Below, in pieces: positions 49,363-62,809 of a stretch of 64,000 bases of DNA (positions are counted from its first letter, which is position 1; each line of letters begins with the position of its first letter). Location of the stretch: NCBI RefSeq assembly GCF_005239225.2, contig NC_133300.1, forward strand, positions 4,121,875-4,185,874, read 5' to 3'. Both the position numbers and the translations under genes were made by a program. The stretch comes from Populus alba. Lineage: Eukaryota; Streptophyta; Magnoliopsida; Malpighiales; Salicaceae. The notes beneath the pieces are model-generated. The model made no database searches. It saw nothing but the letters and a program-made list of their open reading frames with translations, and was not told where the DNA came from.

Positions 49363-50195
49363 TTCATATTCATGACTTGAATTTTATAATGGATTGACTA
49401 CGGGTAAAGCTCAATAATTTTGATAGCTACATTCACCCTCTACGAAGATTCTTTATTTCTACATAAATACGTATATTATGTATGTGTATAAATACATGTA
49501 TGGTGTATAAAAGAAATACTATATATGTATACACGAAAGGTATGGTGAGAGCATGTGAGGTGAGTTGAATAGTTCTCCTTTTGTTTTTGACCTTTTTAAC
49601 CCTTTTGGTTTTTGTTTTTAAAATTAGAATTAGAAGATCTAAAGGCCCCCAAAATCTCTATGGGAAAGAGAATTCATGTCTGAAATATTTTCCTTCAAAG
49701 TTATCAGATTTTCCCTGGAAATTTGTCTCACTAATCCCAAGGAGCTTTCAGCTGTCTGATTTCTTGGGTTTGCTTGCTTTTCATTTCTTTTAATATTCCC
49801 TTCCTGTTTTGTGGAATCTCTCTCTCTCGTTTTAATCAGATCTCTCTCATTTTTACAGGGTTTGTTGTTGTTATGTATAAAGTTAGAGACTTTGTGTCAA
49901 GTTTGATACTTTATTAGGTTTGTTGTTTGCGTGTCCTTAGTTTGTAGTGTTTTGTGGGAATTAGAGTGGATAATCTTTTGTTTTGAAGTGTAATTTGGGT
50001 GTTTATTAGGGTTTGGTTGTGTTCTCTTAGGCGTTTGAATGTCGTGTAGCTTCAAAATCAAGAATTTTTGGCATTTCCCTGTTTGTTGCGTGCAAAATCT
50101 TCATTTTGTGGACTCTTTGTTTGTGCCTTCTTGAGTTATTGAACTAGCTGCCCAAAAGTTTGATTAGGGTTTTGGGGTTTTTGTGATTTATTAAG

Positions 50196-53100
50196 ATGGA
50201 CAAGGATAAATCTGCTAGCCACCATAGTAGTGGTTTACCACCACCTCCAGGCAGGTACTCTAGTTTTTCACCCTCTGGGAGCTCCTTTAATTTGAAACCT
50301 GAGCAATCACCTTCTACATTTCCTCCAATGGCTCCCGGTAGTAGTTCAGACCCTAATCATTTCGGTCATGGATCGGATTCTAATCGATTTAGTCATGATA
50401 TCAGCCGAATGCCTGATAACCCACCAAAGAATTTGGGCCACCGTCGGGCCCATTCTGAGATCCTCACTCTCCCTGATGATATTAGCTTTGATAGTGATCT
50501 TGGTGTCGTGGGTGGTGGTGCTGATGGGCCAACTTTTTCTGATGAAACTGAGGAAGATTTGTTGTCGATGTACCTTGATATGGATAAGTTCAATTCGTCC
50601 TCCGCCACATCTACTTTTCAAGTTGGGGAGTCTTTGGCTCCAGCAATGGGAGCACAAGCAATGGCACCACTGCCTGCTACAGTGAATTTGGGTGCTGGTC
50701 CAAGTGAAAGGCCTAGAGTTAGGCATCAACATAGCCAGTCAATGGATGGCTCAACAACTATCAAGCCGGAGATGCTCATGTCAGGTTCTGAAGAGGCCTC
50801 TCCTGCAGATTCTAAGAAAGCTGTATCTGCTGCGAAGCTAGCTGAACTTGCACTTATAGATCCCAAGCGTGCAAAAAGGTATCCCATCTCTCATTCTCTT
50901 AAATCTTTCTATTTTTCAAGGTGTGGTTTGTTAAGTTATGGGATTACTCATGATGCTAGTTTCAGTGGTAGCAATATCATGTCTGTTTCGCGTGAAATTA
51001 AAAATTCGTGCCCGTTCCATGAAATTTAATGTTTTTGAAACATTTTGTTATGGGGCATCCTTGAGTTTGTTATTGGCTCCATAAAAATAGTCTTATGAAG
51101 CACTGAATTTAATTGCACTCACTGTTCATAAGGTACTTCTTGTAGTGAACATACCTGGCATATACAGGACTTCTTTTCGGAATAGTTTGTTATACAGATA
51201 GCATGGAATTTTTGTTAAGCTCAAATGAAGTTTTCTGCTTGTATAAAAATGGTCTTGAATTCCCCTGCTGCAAAGGACTCATCTCTCTCCTCTTTCATCC
51301 CTCTTATTTTATTTCCTTCTATAAAAAAAGAGAGAGAAGACATTTCCATTGTTTTATTTATTTTAGATTGACGTCAGACATGTTCATTTCTGTTCCATCT
51401 ATAGGATTTGGGCCAACAGGCAATCTGCTGCAAGGTCCAAGGAGAGGAAGATGCGTTACATAGCTGAACTTGAAAGGAAAGTGCAGACACTCCAAACAGA
51501 AGCGACGTCGTTGTCTGCTCAATTGACTCTTCTTCAGGCAAGTTGCATAAGCTCACTCTTATTTATTTGTGAACTGTATTTGGTTTGACTTGATTGTCCA
51601 ATGGAAGTTGTAGCCTATGTTACCTTTTTTCTATACGTTAATTTAATATAGCCTATGTTACCTTTTTTCTATACGTTAATTTAATAAGTAATGTTTCATC
51701 GGGAACACATTAATGCATGTCAAATTGATATTGCTGCTTATGATTTGATAGAGGGATACAAATGGCCTGACTGCTGAAAATAGTGAACTGAAACTGCGTT
51801 TGCAAACGATGGAGCAGCAGGTCCACTTGCAAGATGGTAAGGGTCTCCCCTGAATTTTCTAAATACAATTGCCAATTTTAGTTGATGTTTTTTTTCCATT
51901 AATATTTGTGTTATTTGTATATGGTTTTTATGAAGAGGCATTTTGATATGTATAAAAAGCATATGAGTGCATGCTGTGATCCACAAACAATGTTGCCCTA
52001 TTTTATCTCTTCATGCCCGTATCTTCTAATAGCAATATACTGTCAATGTCAGCGTGTGCATGGTCTGGGTATTTGGTATTAATTGTGTATATTCATCATC
52101 CTACGACTTACATATTGCCACAAACAGAAGTCTTTTCATTATATATATATAGGTAACTTTTTTTGGTTGTAAACACTGTTATTTTGTGATCTACATCTTT
52201 TTTTCCACTTATGCATTTTCTGTGTTGTACACAATCTAGATTTTGCTTAGAACTGTCATTCAATATGGCGTCTGCAATTGCTAAACTTTCCCCTTTCTTT
52301 CACTCATTTGATCAGGAAAGGAATTGTAATATGCCCTGTCTAGTGGCCAGGAATGTTCATAATCTTTTAATTTGGTTACTTGTCATTTAGGACACTTTTC
52401 ATGCCAGAGGATTTTGTAGTTGTTTTTGTTGAGTTAAATACGGGATCAGCTGTGTTTCTTTACATGGCTGATTAAAATGTCAACTGGTTAATTATTTGTT
52501 GATATTTGCATGGCCAAGGGCATGCATTAAAACCACAGTTGTGGGCTACATGTTTCATCCCTGGATTAAGACCTAGGACTGGGAATTGAGCTGACTTCTC
52601 TAAATTAGGAAGATAATAGGTGTTATTTATTTCAGCTCGGAAATTGTCCTCCAAAATGTGCATACTTCAGTCGTCTTAGAGTCAGGGATTTTGGGTATTA
52701 TTTATTTTCAAGTCTTAAAATGTGCACTTGGCACTTGATAGCATTCAACTAATGGTGTGCTTGGCATGGGATGCGATACTGTTGTGATATAGGTAGTTAT
52801 GGATAACAATAAGAAATGTATACTACATTGGGGAAATAAATTTAAAGCTCCAAAGATGATGCATGACGTAGCCTGTGTAGACTGAGTTGCATGTGAAAGA
52901 TCTCAAGGATGCTATGCATTGAGTTATAGGGATTTTGTTTTTATAGTAAGCTTGCTGATGGATACTTTATTGCAGAAGTGATTGTTGTCTATAAATTGGT
53001 GTTCAAGTAGCTCTTCCACTTCCAAATTTTATGCAAGCACTTTATTTTGTGGAATGGTTTCTCGTGAATGCCCAAAAATTATTGCTAACTTAACCTTATT

Positions 53101-53912
53101 ATTCGAGTTTTATACCTTGTATTGGGAGCAGGTAGTTTCTATTCTCATTTGGGGGTGTGAATCGCCTTTTTTATTTTTTGTGACGTGAACTAGCTTTGAG
53201 TGGGCATTCCAAATATAAGCATTTCCTCATTTGTAAGACTTGTTAGGCACTTAGTGGAGGCATAGCTGTTTAGAACTGCTAAATAGAAGCAAGTCGATAA
53301 ACTTTGCACCAGTTTTATTTGACACATGGTAGAGACACTTCTGTCTTAGCATAGGCAAAATTTGCTCACGTGGCCATTCATAAACTTGCAATTGCATCCA
53401 TATGCAGCTTCTGTACCCTGTATCTTCCATCGATAGGGCCGTTGATGAATTTGGTTGTGCATATTAATTTTGAATTTATTCAGATTCAACTTCTTTTGTT
53501 ACAGGCCTTAATGATGATTTTTTGTTTTGTGATAGCCTTGAATGATGCACTGAAAGAAGAAATTCAGCATCTGAAGGTACTGACTGGTCAAACACCAAAT
53601 GGTGGACCCATGATGAACTATGCATCTTTTGGAGGAGGCCAGCAATTATACCCCCCCAATAATCAAGCAATGCATACTTTCTTAGCTGCACAACAGTTTC
53701 AACAGCTCCAAATTCATTCCCAGAAGCAGCAGCAACAGCAGCAGCAGCAGCAGCAGTTCCAGCTACATCAGCTTCAGCAGCAACAACTTCAACAGCAGCA
53801 AGAGCAACAGCAGCAGCAACAAGGTGGGGATTTGAAAATGAGAGGATCATTGACTTCTTCAAGTCAGAAAGACAATGGATCTGAGGCTAATTCCTCTTCA
53901 TCAAAGGATTGA
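50196..53912 (+). CDS. bZIP59: Group I bZIP transcription factor, PosF21/bZIP59-like, 4 exons
   Basis: Exons: 50196-50878, 51405-51537, 51752-51836, 53536-53912; 425 aa. The bZIP starts at R228 ([14 protein letters not shown]). The invariant Asn232 is followed by Lys240, not Arg, an N-x7-K pattern that marks group I bZIPs (VIP1, PosF21, bZIP29). A heptad zipper follows ([30 protein letters not shown]). The N-terminus opens MDKDKS and has [15 protein letters not shown], an HxRxxS site of the kind that binds 14-3-3 proteins in VIP1 relatives, plus an acidic [11 protein letters not shown] box. The C-terminus is Gln-rich, with an 11-12 Gln run from a CAG tract near 53727. In Arabidopsis bZIP59 works with LBD proteins in callus formation. 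Intron 2 uses a GC donor (CAG|GCAAGT at 51538). Confidence 0.93.
51611..51686. repeat. 38-bp perfect tandem duplication in bZIP intron 2
   Basis: TAGCCTATGTTACCTTTTTT at 51611 is repeated at 51649 with its following bases (CTATACGTTAATTTAATA), with no differences seen. Confidence 0.95.
53727..53822 (+). repeat. CAG/CAA trinucleotide tract encoding polyglutamine
   Basis: Mixed CAG and CAA codons encode a Gln run of about 11 residues, then Gln-rich segments split by FQLHQL and E. CAA interruptions make it less prone to slip than pure CAG. Confidence 0.9.
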
Positions 53913-55634
53913 AAAAGAGAAGGCAGCTACTTAATGGTCTCTACTGTTGTTTACATACTAGTTGCAATCTGTTGTCACATAGGATATTTTCCCTTACTTT
54001 TATCTCCAGTCCTTCTAATACACATTACCTTACATTTCTACCTTACATTTCATCTAGGCAGCTCTATATTCTAGTTTGCTCTAAGTGTTTAATATGGTAT
54101 AGTCTATGTAGAACCTTTATTACAATCATGGGCCTTTGTTGGCGATTTGTTGATTCGAAATTCGTAGGTGTGTCCTCAGTTGTACCCCACCAAAACCCAT
54201 AAAACTCCACTTCCTGTCCGATATGGGTTTTTACACATGCAAGTTCTTATTGATGTTTATGTGCTTGGTCACCTCTGTTTCTATACCAGAGTCTCAAATG
54301 GGAAGTACAAATTTCGCTGGTTGTTACTCGTTTTCGTTGCTTTCAGTGTGGACCAAAGAGGCATTTGAACCCAACACCCCATTAAAGAAAGAAAACAGAA
54401 AGGGTTATGTTGTTTTTAGCGGTGCTCATGGTACTTGCCTGACTGTATTATGCCATCCAGTTCCCCACTTGGAGCTGCAATGGAAGTGACAGAATTTAGA
54501 GCAAGGACAAAAGTGGGTCCTAAATTGCCAATGTAATGTAAGAAAATGTTTTGTCGTCGGAGGTTAAGTTTAATACGTAAGAGGAGATGTTCTTAGGTTG
54601 CCTAATTATTGTTGGCGAAAGTGGATGGGGACTGCAACTAGCTCATGAAGTTGTCTGGAGGGATTGTTACCTAATAAATTAATACTGGCCCCGCTTTCTA
54701 CATCACCTTCATCGTTCCTTCCTGGTTTATTTCTTTTGGTTGATGATTATTTTGGTGAATATATAGAAAGGAATTGAAAATGATTTACAAACTATATATA
54801 TATATATATATTATCATGTTTGTTGGTTTCAAACTGGCTTGAAAAGAAATTAGACTCAAGTCTTGATTAGTATCTTTACTTGCTCGGGAATAATTACCTT
54901 AGGAATGAATTTATTTGAGAATTGGGATGACAATAGCTTGGTAAGACTTTAAACAAGAGATTAAGCTCTTCTCCTAATCATACTTATTAAATTTGACCCT
55001 ACAAGTTGACTTAAAACATATGGGAGTCAAAGCATAACCTAAGTGTAATTAAAATTAATAGATAAATATTCACCTAAAAAACTGATTAATAAAGATCTAG
55101 TACACACCAAGAAAAAAAAAATCATTTTAATAAAAACAGTTGCTAGACTTTTTTCTGACAACTATATTCCCAATCCATCAAAAAACAGAAATAAATGATA
55201 TAAGTCTTTCATGCTAGTTTGCATGGCAACTCCCTTAGATTGTATTGACAATCTTTTCTTTATCAGTGCTCAGACAAAATTTTGCAAATGCGCAACATAG
55301 AGAAATGGCCTAAATAGCATGGCTTCAAATCATAGCGAAAAAAGGTTTTTATAGCTTGCTTAAGGATTCAAGTCAGTTTCGATAATGTTAATCATTCTTG
55401 ATTATTTGATACTGTATTTATAGCTAATACAATCAATCAATCAGCAAGGGATCTTCCATTTTCTGTGTCAACTATGCAAGATATCAAATAAATATATCAG
55501 CATCATGAGATTCAAGCTTTGCTTGTTTCCTGTGAGGTATTTACAGGAAAATACTCTTTATTTTAGGGTTGCTTTGTTTCTGAAAACTTATACATGAAAT
55601 GTCCTTTTTCAATGAAGGTCACAGAGTAAATAAT
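53913..55634. other. Convergent intergenic region between the bZIP gene and ETFQO
   Basis: Holds the bZIP 3' UTR (to roughly 54.7 kb), a TA microsatellite at 54791-54812 and AT-rich DNA, then the ETFQO 3' end on the other strand. The 88-codon frame at 54223-54489 starts with a hydrophobic stretch but lies in the bZIP 3' UTR and is not recognised. Confidence 0.55.
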
Positions 55635-58600
55635 CTACATGACTGAGTAGCCTGGGCCACCTCCCCCTTCTGGCACTGTCCATTCAATGTTTTGCTTTGG
55701 GTCTTTGATATCACATGCCTGAAAATAGTATTCAAGCAAAGTTAATGAAGAAACGAAGGAAGTTGAATGATCAAATTAGGCATTTGACAAGCACAACATT
55801 GATCCTTTTCTGGTTGAAGTTACCTCTTCAATGCTTACAGAAAAAAGAAAATTCATCACTTTAGCTTATAATTAGAGTTATCATTTCATATTTATAATTT
55901 ATGATGGTTCCGGAGGCTGGAGGTAATTTCTAAGCGCTAGAAAATGGAACCCTCAAAACAGACTGAAAAAGGAAAAAAAAAAGAAGAAGCTAGAAAATGG
56001 TCTAAACAATACCTTGCAATGCAGGCAATTCTGGGCATTGATCTGTAACTTCAGCTGACTGTTCTCATCGGAGACGTATCTGTGTTTCAAAGAAAAGTGA
56101 AAGGAATTATAACATATACAATCCATTTGAAAAAGGAAACCTAAAGTGCAGGCCATATCAAGAATGTGTATTACTCATATACACGAGCAGGACAATATCG
56201 TGACTCTGGTCCAGCATATTCTGGCAAATTCAGAGTCTCAGGAATCTTGGGGTCCTTCAAACGAAGATGAGCAGGCTGATCGTGGTCATGATTAGTGTTG
56301 CTCCTAAACAAGCAAAAAAAATAAAATGAGAAAAGACAAGAAAAGGGAATTGGAAGGAAAAAGAAAAGGAGAAAAATGTGCTATAAATTCCACATCAACG
56401 GAGCCCAAAGAAATGGGAACTTTATTACAATATGTTATTCCTTCCAGTCATAAGAAGCAGAGACCCTTCCCCTATGTATTATATTCATAGCATCCTAAAA
56501 ATAAACATTTCACCACAAGTTCTTGTAATTAATTTAGAAATGCTACAAAAAGCACATCCTTCATGAAAAGTCAACAATAATAGCATCCCCATGGTAACGA
56601 TCCTGGAAAATGACAAGGCTATCCACCCAACAAAATTGAATGATAACTGAACAGAATAATCACAGTGTATATTTACAAACCTGTGGAGGGAGGTTGGCAC
56701 ATCAAAAGAAAAAACTCCATCAGGCTTTGGATATTCAATTGGAGAGTGTAACCGTGCAGCCTGAAAAATATGAGGGTTCATCAGTCAGCATTCAATTGTT
56801 CCATCTCCTACTCTTAGTCTATACTAAGAATTTATAGTGTTACTTAAACTCAAAAATAATAAAAGAAAGAAAAGAGTTAACTTCCTCTTCACTCAGAGTC
56901 CACTTGCTCTTCACTCTTTTTGACACATAGAACTGGGAGAGTAACTCCGTAGACATTTATTGAGCACATCATTAAAGCAAAAGTGATAATGCTAAAGCAA
57001 CAAACTTAGGATGGTCAAATTATATTCCCCATCTTTGCAGTGTTCGATTGCTGAAGAAATTAAAATACCATGTGTGATAGAGCAAACTGTTTCCTAAGAA
57101 GTGTCTTCTTACATTTGTTGCCTCATGATCAGGTTTCCCATGTTTCAGTGTGAATGGGGACCTTCCTTTTAGTATGTAGCTGCCAGACAGAAAAATTCAG
57201 CTAAATGAGATTGCAAAGAAAAAATTATTACATAATTAGAAATTTTCAAAGGTCAAGCAGTCAAGAAATAAATGATTAAAGTACAAAACCAGTAAGGTGA
57301 AATCTTACCGTTCTAATGCACTAATGGCCAGTCCAGGAATAACCCCATATTCAAAAGCCTGCAGTGATAAAATCATATTTCAGAATGAAAGGGTTCCCTA
57401 TATATGCAACTTCAACAAACACCCTTTCTTATTCACTCAATCAAACTCCATATTACCAATAGTTTTTGCACAATTAAGGGACCATATTAATCATTGTGCA
57501 CTGTATAAATACAGCCTTAAGCAGACTGAACATACAGTGGTTTCTCTAGTGTTTGACAACCAAGCCAATGCAGACTGAACATACAGTGGTTTCTCTAGTG
57601 TTTGACAACCAAGCCGATAACAACTTAAAAAAACTGTTATATACTGTCTGCACGAGTCTATGTTATTTCATGCTATAGTAATCTATGAAATAAATAATTC
57701 AGGTAACATATGTATGCTCAGTTGAGGTCCCTTCATCAATTAAAAGAGTCATATAAGTTAAGTACAGAGCTCACAATAGTAGACGGACCTATTTGTAGGT
57801 GAACAAACAGAACATTGTTTGTAAAGAAAAGAAGGGATTGAATTGGCGCACATACGGGTCGATAGTTTCGAGCTCGGTGGAGTTCATCCCATATCCAAGA
57901 ACTCCCTAAAGTTTCCCAATATGATTTCAAGCTTGTGCCTTCCCTAAGAGAACCAAATGCTGCTTCTGCTGCTAGCATTCCTATACGAAGAAAGCAAGAA
58001 AAATAAATTAGACATTCACTGTTACCTAAAAGATGGATGGTAATATTCTGAAATCTCTGTTTCTCTTCTAGGAAAGTTGGTAAACTAGATTCATACTACA
58101 ACCACAAATGGACATACTCCAGGAAGATCATCTATTTACTGTAACCTTTGAAGTAACTTGCCAGTCTAAAGTGTTCTAACAGTATTTAATTCAAACTTTG
58201 CATCATCACACGGTTCATTAAATTGATTAACATGCCCTAATCAGAACATACTTAAATAGGAAAGTTAGGCGAAGATAAGCCAAACTGTATGATTAATGTG
58301 ATTGGTACCTGATTTCATTGCAGTGTGTGTTCCCTTTATTTTTGGTACATTTAAGAAACCAGCTGAACATCCAATAATTGCTCCTCCCGGGAAAACTGGA
58401 TACGGAATGGACTGAAATTTAACTAGCATCATATTCTTATTGTATAGCATTTAATAATGGACAGAAGATGTTATGCCTCGTATATCCATGAACAGTTTGA
58501 TCCATAGTTTATGTGAACTTTTGGAATTGCATCCTTCCAAATTTAAGTGTCAAACATGTACACCTTCCAAGAGATTTGTAAATCATTGTTTTTGGCACAC

Positions 58601-61600
58601 AAAAATTGCGTTAGATTGCAAGCCACCTATAAATTAGAGATTACCGACTCACCTGAATACCACCTTCATTTAAAGTGCGAGCCCCATATTGGATTACAGT
58701 TCCCCCTTCCAGAAGGGGTCTGATGGCGGGATGATGCTTAAATTTCTAAGAACAAAATCCAATAAGTGGAAATTGAATAAGATTCCAAGAACTGTTGCTC
58801 CATGGATGAGCAAGTTAAAAGCCAGAAATATAAGACAACATTTTTTGACTATTTTATAACACAAGCAACCTGGAGAAGCATTAAATGATATGATAACCTA
58901 GATCCGTGTGCACATGCCCTACAATTAAAATGGGAGATATTGAATGCAAAGCTTGACAAAAGACCTGTAAATATGGTTCACCTGGAATTCCTCGTAAGGG
59001 TTCAAGTAAGGATTGTGATAATTCAAAGCAACCACCAATCCGATTGAAACCTGTTTGATCAATCGAGGTAAATATAATTACGAGCTTTAGTTATCAAAAT
59101 AAATGGTGATAAATAGCTCCAAGGTGAGAAACTGTTGAAAGAAGGTGATAAATAGCTCCAAGGTGAGAAATTGTTGAAAGAACAGTATTGTCAAATGATT
59201 TTTAAAACTTGAACAGCAATTACTTTTGCAGGACAAAGAATGAAATAAAAATCTGGCAAGAAACGCAACACTCAAAAACCTCGTCTTGTTTTTAGAGTTT
59301 GATTAAAACACATTACCTGCCTATCTTTCATATGGTACAAAAATGACCCCCCATATGTTTTCTGATCCAAAGGCCATCCTATCGTGTGAAGAACAGCACC
59401 AGGTTTATGCTTGCTCTCATCAATTTCCCAAACCTGATCGAACCAATAAAATAACAGATCAAAATAAATTAGATGAATGAAAATGGCTTGATTAGACTTC
59501 ATGTATGGCATTAAACCAAGAAAATTTCCTTCAAAAAATCCATCAATAACAATCAAAACATTTTTGAAGGATACTATGAACTAAGCATGAAAACAAGGAC
59601 AATTGCAACAACTATAATTTCATTAATATATCTAACCTTAGTGGCTATACAACTAGTGTGAGTGCTTTGTTACAATTTCTAGTGTAAACACAAGGAAAAT
59701 TGACATTGTTGCGTCAAAGGGAAAGGAAAAATAGAAATCTGAAAAGTTAAAAAAGGCAGTAGAACATAAAATTTGCTTGAAGATAGGTTACCTCTTTAAT
59801 TCCTAAAGCATAAGTCTGATGTTGAGCATGCCCCTTCTCTCTCAATTTGTATTTTTTAATTAGTTTCTGTTAGAACAAATATAAGACCAGCCTTAGCATA
59901 ATTATCAGTAGGTTAGCTCAGAAGTTTAACGGTGTCTACTACAGCTAAATACTTATTTCTACAAACCTCTGATAAAGATCCTCTACAACCTTCAGCTAGA
60001 AGCGTTACGCGACCTGCATGTTCATGTCACCCTTATAACCATTAATTAAACCACAGAAAACTTAATACTAGTCATTCTCAGAAAAAAAAACATACTAGAT
60101 TGAAGTCTGATATAAATGTAACAAATGAGCATGATTAAATGGCCATCCGAGGTGTATCTAAGGTCATTGAGGAAAATGATACGTTGGCTCTCATTTCATG
60201 GCTGTTTAAGAGGGAAAGGCAGGATAGACATCTTATTTTGTTGGAAGCTAAGAGTGGTCTGTGGCCTTATTGAAAAGAAAACCCAAAAGGGTAAAGTCAT
60301 GTGTCCAGATTGGAATAGAAATACTCATAGGATGCATTATTAAATTCCATATAGTAAGGCTAGAGAGAAGAGGTAAAAAAGAACAATTCTTGCTCAATTC
60401 TTCATTGTTAACTGAAACTAAAAACAGGAAAAAAACCACCTTAGATCTGGTAAAATTTCAAGGATTTTAGATAACAGAGGGTGTCGGACCTTTCAGCTCT
60501 ACACCACGTTGAAAAGTATCCTTCTTAGAACCATCTTTGGCAATTCCCATATCGTTAGTTCCAATGCCAACAACACTGTCATTTGCATCATATAAGATCT
60601 GGTAAAATTGCATAACTTGTAAATACATTCCTGCAGTGATATAATTGTTGAGAAAAATACGAGAGCCAAACTAACTGTACCTCACTTGCTGCAAAGCCAG
60701 GATATATCTCAACTCCAAATTCTTCAGCTTTTATCCCCATCCAACGCACTAATTGACTTAAACTGCATCAGAGGACCCACAATGACAATGAACTGACAGA
60801 GTAAAAAAAGAAGAGTTGCAGAGCAAGTACTAATTGTTGTAAAATAGAGACAAAGGAAGAGACAGTTTAGTCAGATATCTTAAGATGCAAAGTGTTAAGA
60901 TGACCTAAAAGTTCTCGCAAGCCAGTAAGACTCTATTACATGACCAGCTTCCTTTCCAAAGAAGTGAACCAACAATGCAAACAGAATCAATTTCAAATTC
61001 AAGTCAAGAAGTGGTTACTCCACAGAATTACAACCTCCTTTCTGGTGTGACAATCAAATGCAGTGTGTCAATTAGGCTGCAATGACTCCACCATAGACTG
61101 ATAATCAAACTTTAATAAAATTGTTCAGAAAGTCAGAAAAAAAAAAAAAAAAACTTTATGACAATGGCATGAACAGTATATGGCCCAGCCCAACAGAAAC
61201 TTCATATACATAAAAGATTATCAAGTACTCAGTCTGACTATTTGTAAAACTGTTCTCAGGTAAATTGCATAAATTCTCAAGAATTCATTCATGATGCGAA
61301 GGAAACAAAGACAAAATCTTAAAGAAACAGGATTTGAAACCATTCAGAATCGTATAAAATCAGATTTGCATCATCACACAAATATTCCAGGCAAAACAGG
61401 AGGACATCACATTAATTACCTTATAACATAGTTCCCCTTGTTATCAAAAGGACATGGAAGAGAAAAGGCACGATCCTTTGTAAGAAACCAAAACTTGTCA
61501 GAAGATACAGGGACATTGATTGGTGCCTGCAAACCCAGATTGGCAAAGAATGCATACAAGAATCAAAAGAGGTATGTGGTGGTGATACATTTTGCAATGT

Positions 61601-62610
61601 ATTGATTCTACTTCAGTGTACTTTTTTAGCAACAGCTAAAAGCTTCACTACACAATTACTGTCAGATTTATACACCAAGCAAAAGTTTTAAGAAAATAAA
61701 AAGGAATCATAAATATATCTGGAACCAAAATAAAGTCTGCTAGAAATATTACATATTCAATAAAAGTTTATTGCTAATTGAATCCTTCATCCAACTTGAA
61801 ACACAAATCAACTACATTTAATCAATGAAGAACCGGTAAGAAACATTAGCAGGATGAGGCTTCATTCTATACTCCCATCGTTAACTGTATGATTCTTGTA
61901 TGTATTCTTGAATACAAATCTTATATCATATTAACCTTCAAAACAATGGCAAGAATTGCAACGAATGCCATAGACAATCAATGAAAAATTACCTCTTCCT
62001 CTTTCCAATGCGGTAGAAGTTCATCCAGTGCTCGGGGCTCAAACACATTGCCGGATAAGATATGAGCACCTACAACCACATTGAATAACCCAAAAAAAAA
62101 AAAAGAGCCATACAAATAAATAAAATCAAAGAAAAAGAATTAAATAAACTCATTTCAAAAGCTCTATTAACACTAATACAATCTCGGAAGCCAAAAATAC
62201 TACCGGCAATTTAGACAAATACCTACTTCAGGGCCTTTCTCAACAACACAAACCGATAAATCCACACCCTTTTCACTAGACAACTGCTTCAATCTTATTG
62301 CAGCTGATAATCCAGCCGGTCCAGCACCAACAATCACAACATCATACTCTATAGACTCCCTTTGAGCTTCACTACTAAACCTCCTAACAAAACCTTGATT
62401 TTTATCAAAATTCCTCATTTTAGCACAACTTGGCCAAAGCCCATATGAAAAAACCCGGTTGAAGCATCCTTTTGAGGCTATAAGACTCCAGCTTTGATGG
62501 AAACAAGAAGACCAATCTGCAGAGATTGAGTGTTTTTGAGGTGATTTCAATGGATTGAACAAAGATTTAAGAGAATTGGACTTTGAACGAAGTGAAATGA
62601 GTCTCTGCAT
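55635..62610 (-). CDS. ETFQO: Electron transfer flavoprotein-ubiquinone oxidoreductase (ETFQO), 18 exons
   Basis: Exons in transcript order: 62610-62223, 62069-61993, 61526-61420, 60762-60681, 60598-60490, 60013-59967, 59866-59792, 59433-59317, 59050-58982, 58745-58653, 58411-58309, 57980-57856, 57358-57309, 57179-57113, 56760-56681, 56303-56175, 56079-56013, 55718-55635; 622 aa, all in phase. The first ~80 residues are a Ser/Lys/Arg-rich mitochondrial transit peptide. An FAD Rossmann motif GAGPAG sits at 95-100. Body motifs include [35 protein letters not shown] and [15 protein letters not shown]. Four Cys for the [4Fe-4S] cluster are intact: C567, C591, C594, C597. It passes electrons from ETF to ubiquinone in the inner mitochondrial membrane. 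In plants it supports breakdown of branched-chain amino acids, lysine and phytol in carbon starvation. Confidence 0.97.
57521..57617. repeat. 49-bp tandem duplication in ETFQO intron 12
   Basis: GCAGACTGAACATACAGTGG at 57521 recurs at 57570 with its downstream bases (TTTCTCTAGTGTTTGACAAC); the two units are almost identical. Confidence 0.93.
59105..59182. repeat. 39-bp tandem duplication in ETFQO intron 8
   Basis: GGTGATAAATAGCTCCAAGG at 59105 recurs at 59144; one C/T difference is visible. Confidence 0.93.
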
Positions 62611-62800
62611 AATTTAATGATTGATTGATGGATAGAATGTGGTGATTGAGAAGCTAAGTTTGAATCTTTTTTATTGCACAGCTTGTTTGGTTAAGGATGA
62701 TGAGCTGACGTTCCATGTTCATCTTTCCATGTTGGATCATGGATGTGACCCATTATGACAGGTGGTGAACATAAGGAGGATTTTTTATTATTATTATAAT
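62611..62800 (-). promoter_or_regulatory. ETFQO promoter-side region
   Basis: About 190 bases of non-repetitive sequence lie upstream of the ETFQO ATG before the AT-rich repeats begin. I could not name a core promoter element with confidence. Confidence 0.3.
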
Positions 62801-62809
62801 CTCCTCTCA

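Larger units (their letters stand above)
47188..50195. other. Intergenic region between SKIP16 and the bZIP gene
   Basis: Contains the SKIP16 3' UTR, the large foldback element, AT-rich repeats (48400-48480, 48640-48790), a 92-bp-period repeat near 49243-49362 and the bZIP promoter and leader (about 49560-50195). No recognised gene. Confidence 0.6.

Noticed and set aside
53476..53862. 128-codon Ala/Val-rich minus-strand frame
   Set aside because: Antisense of the CAG tract in the bZIP exon.
54223..54489. 88-codon frame with a signal-peptide-like start after the bZIP gene
   Set aside because: Falls in the bZIP 3' UTR; overlaps other frames of equal length and has no family match.
60125..60470. 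Plus-strand frames inside ETFQO intron 5
   Set aside because: Antisense to ETFQO and unrecognised; the intron borders are well supported by the protein.
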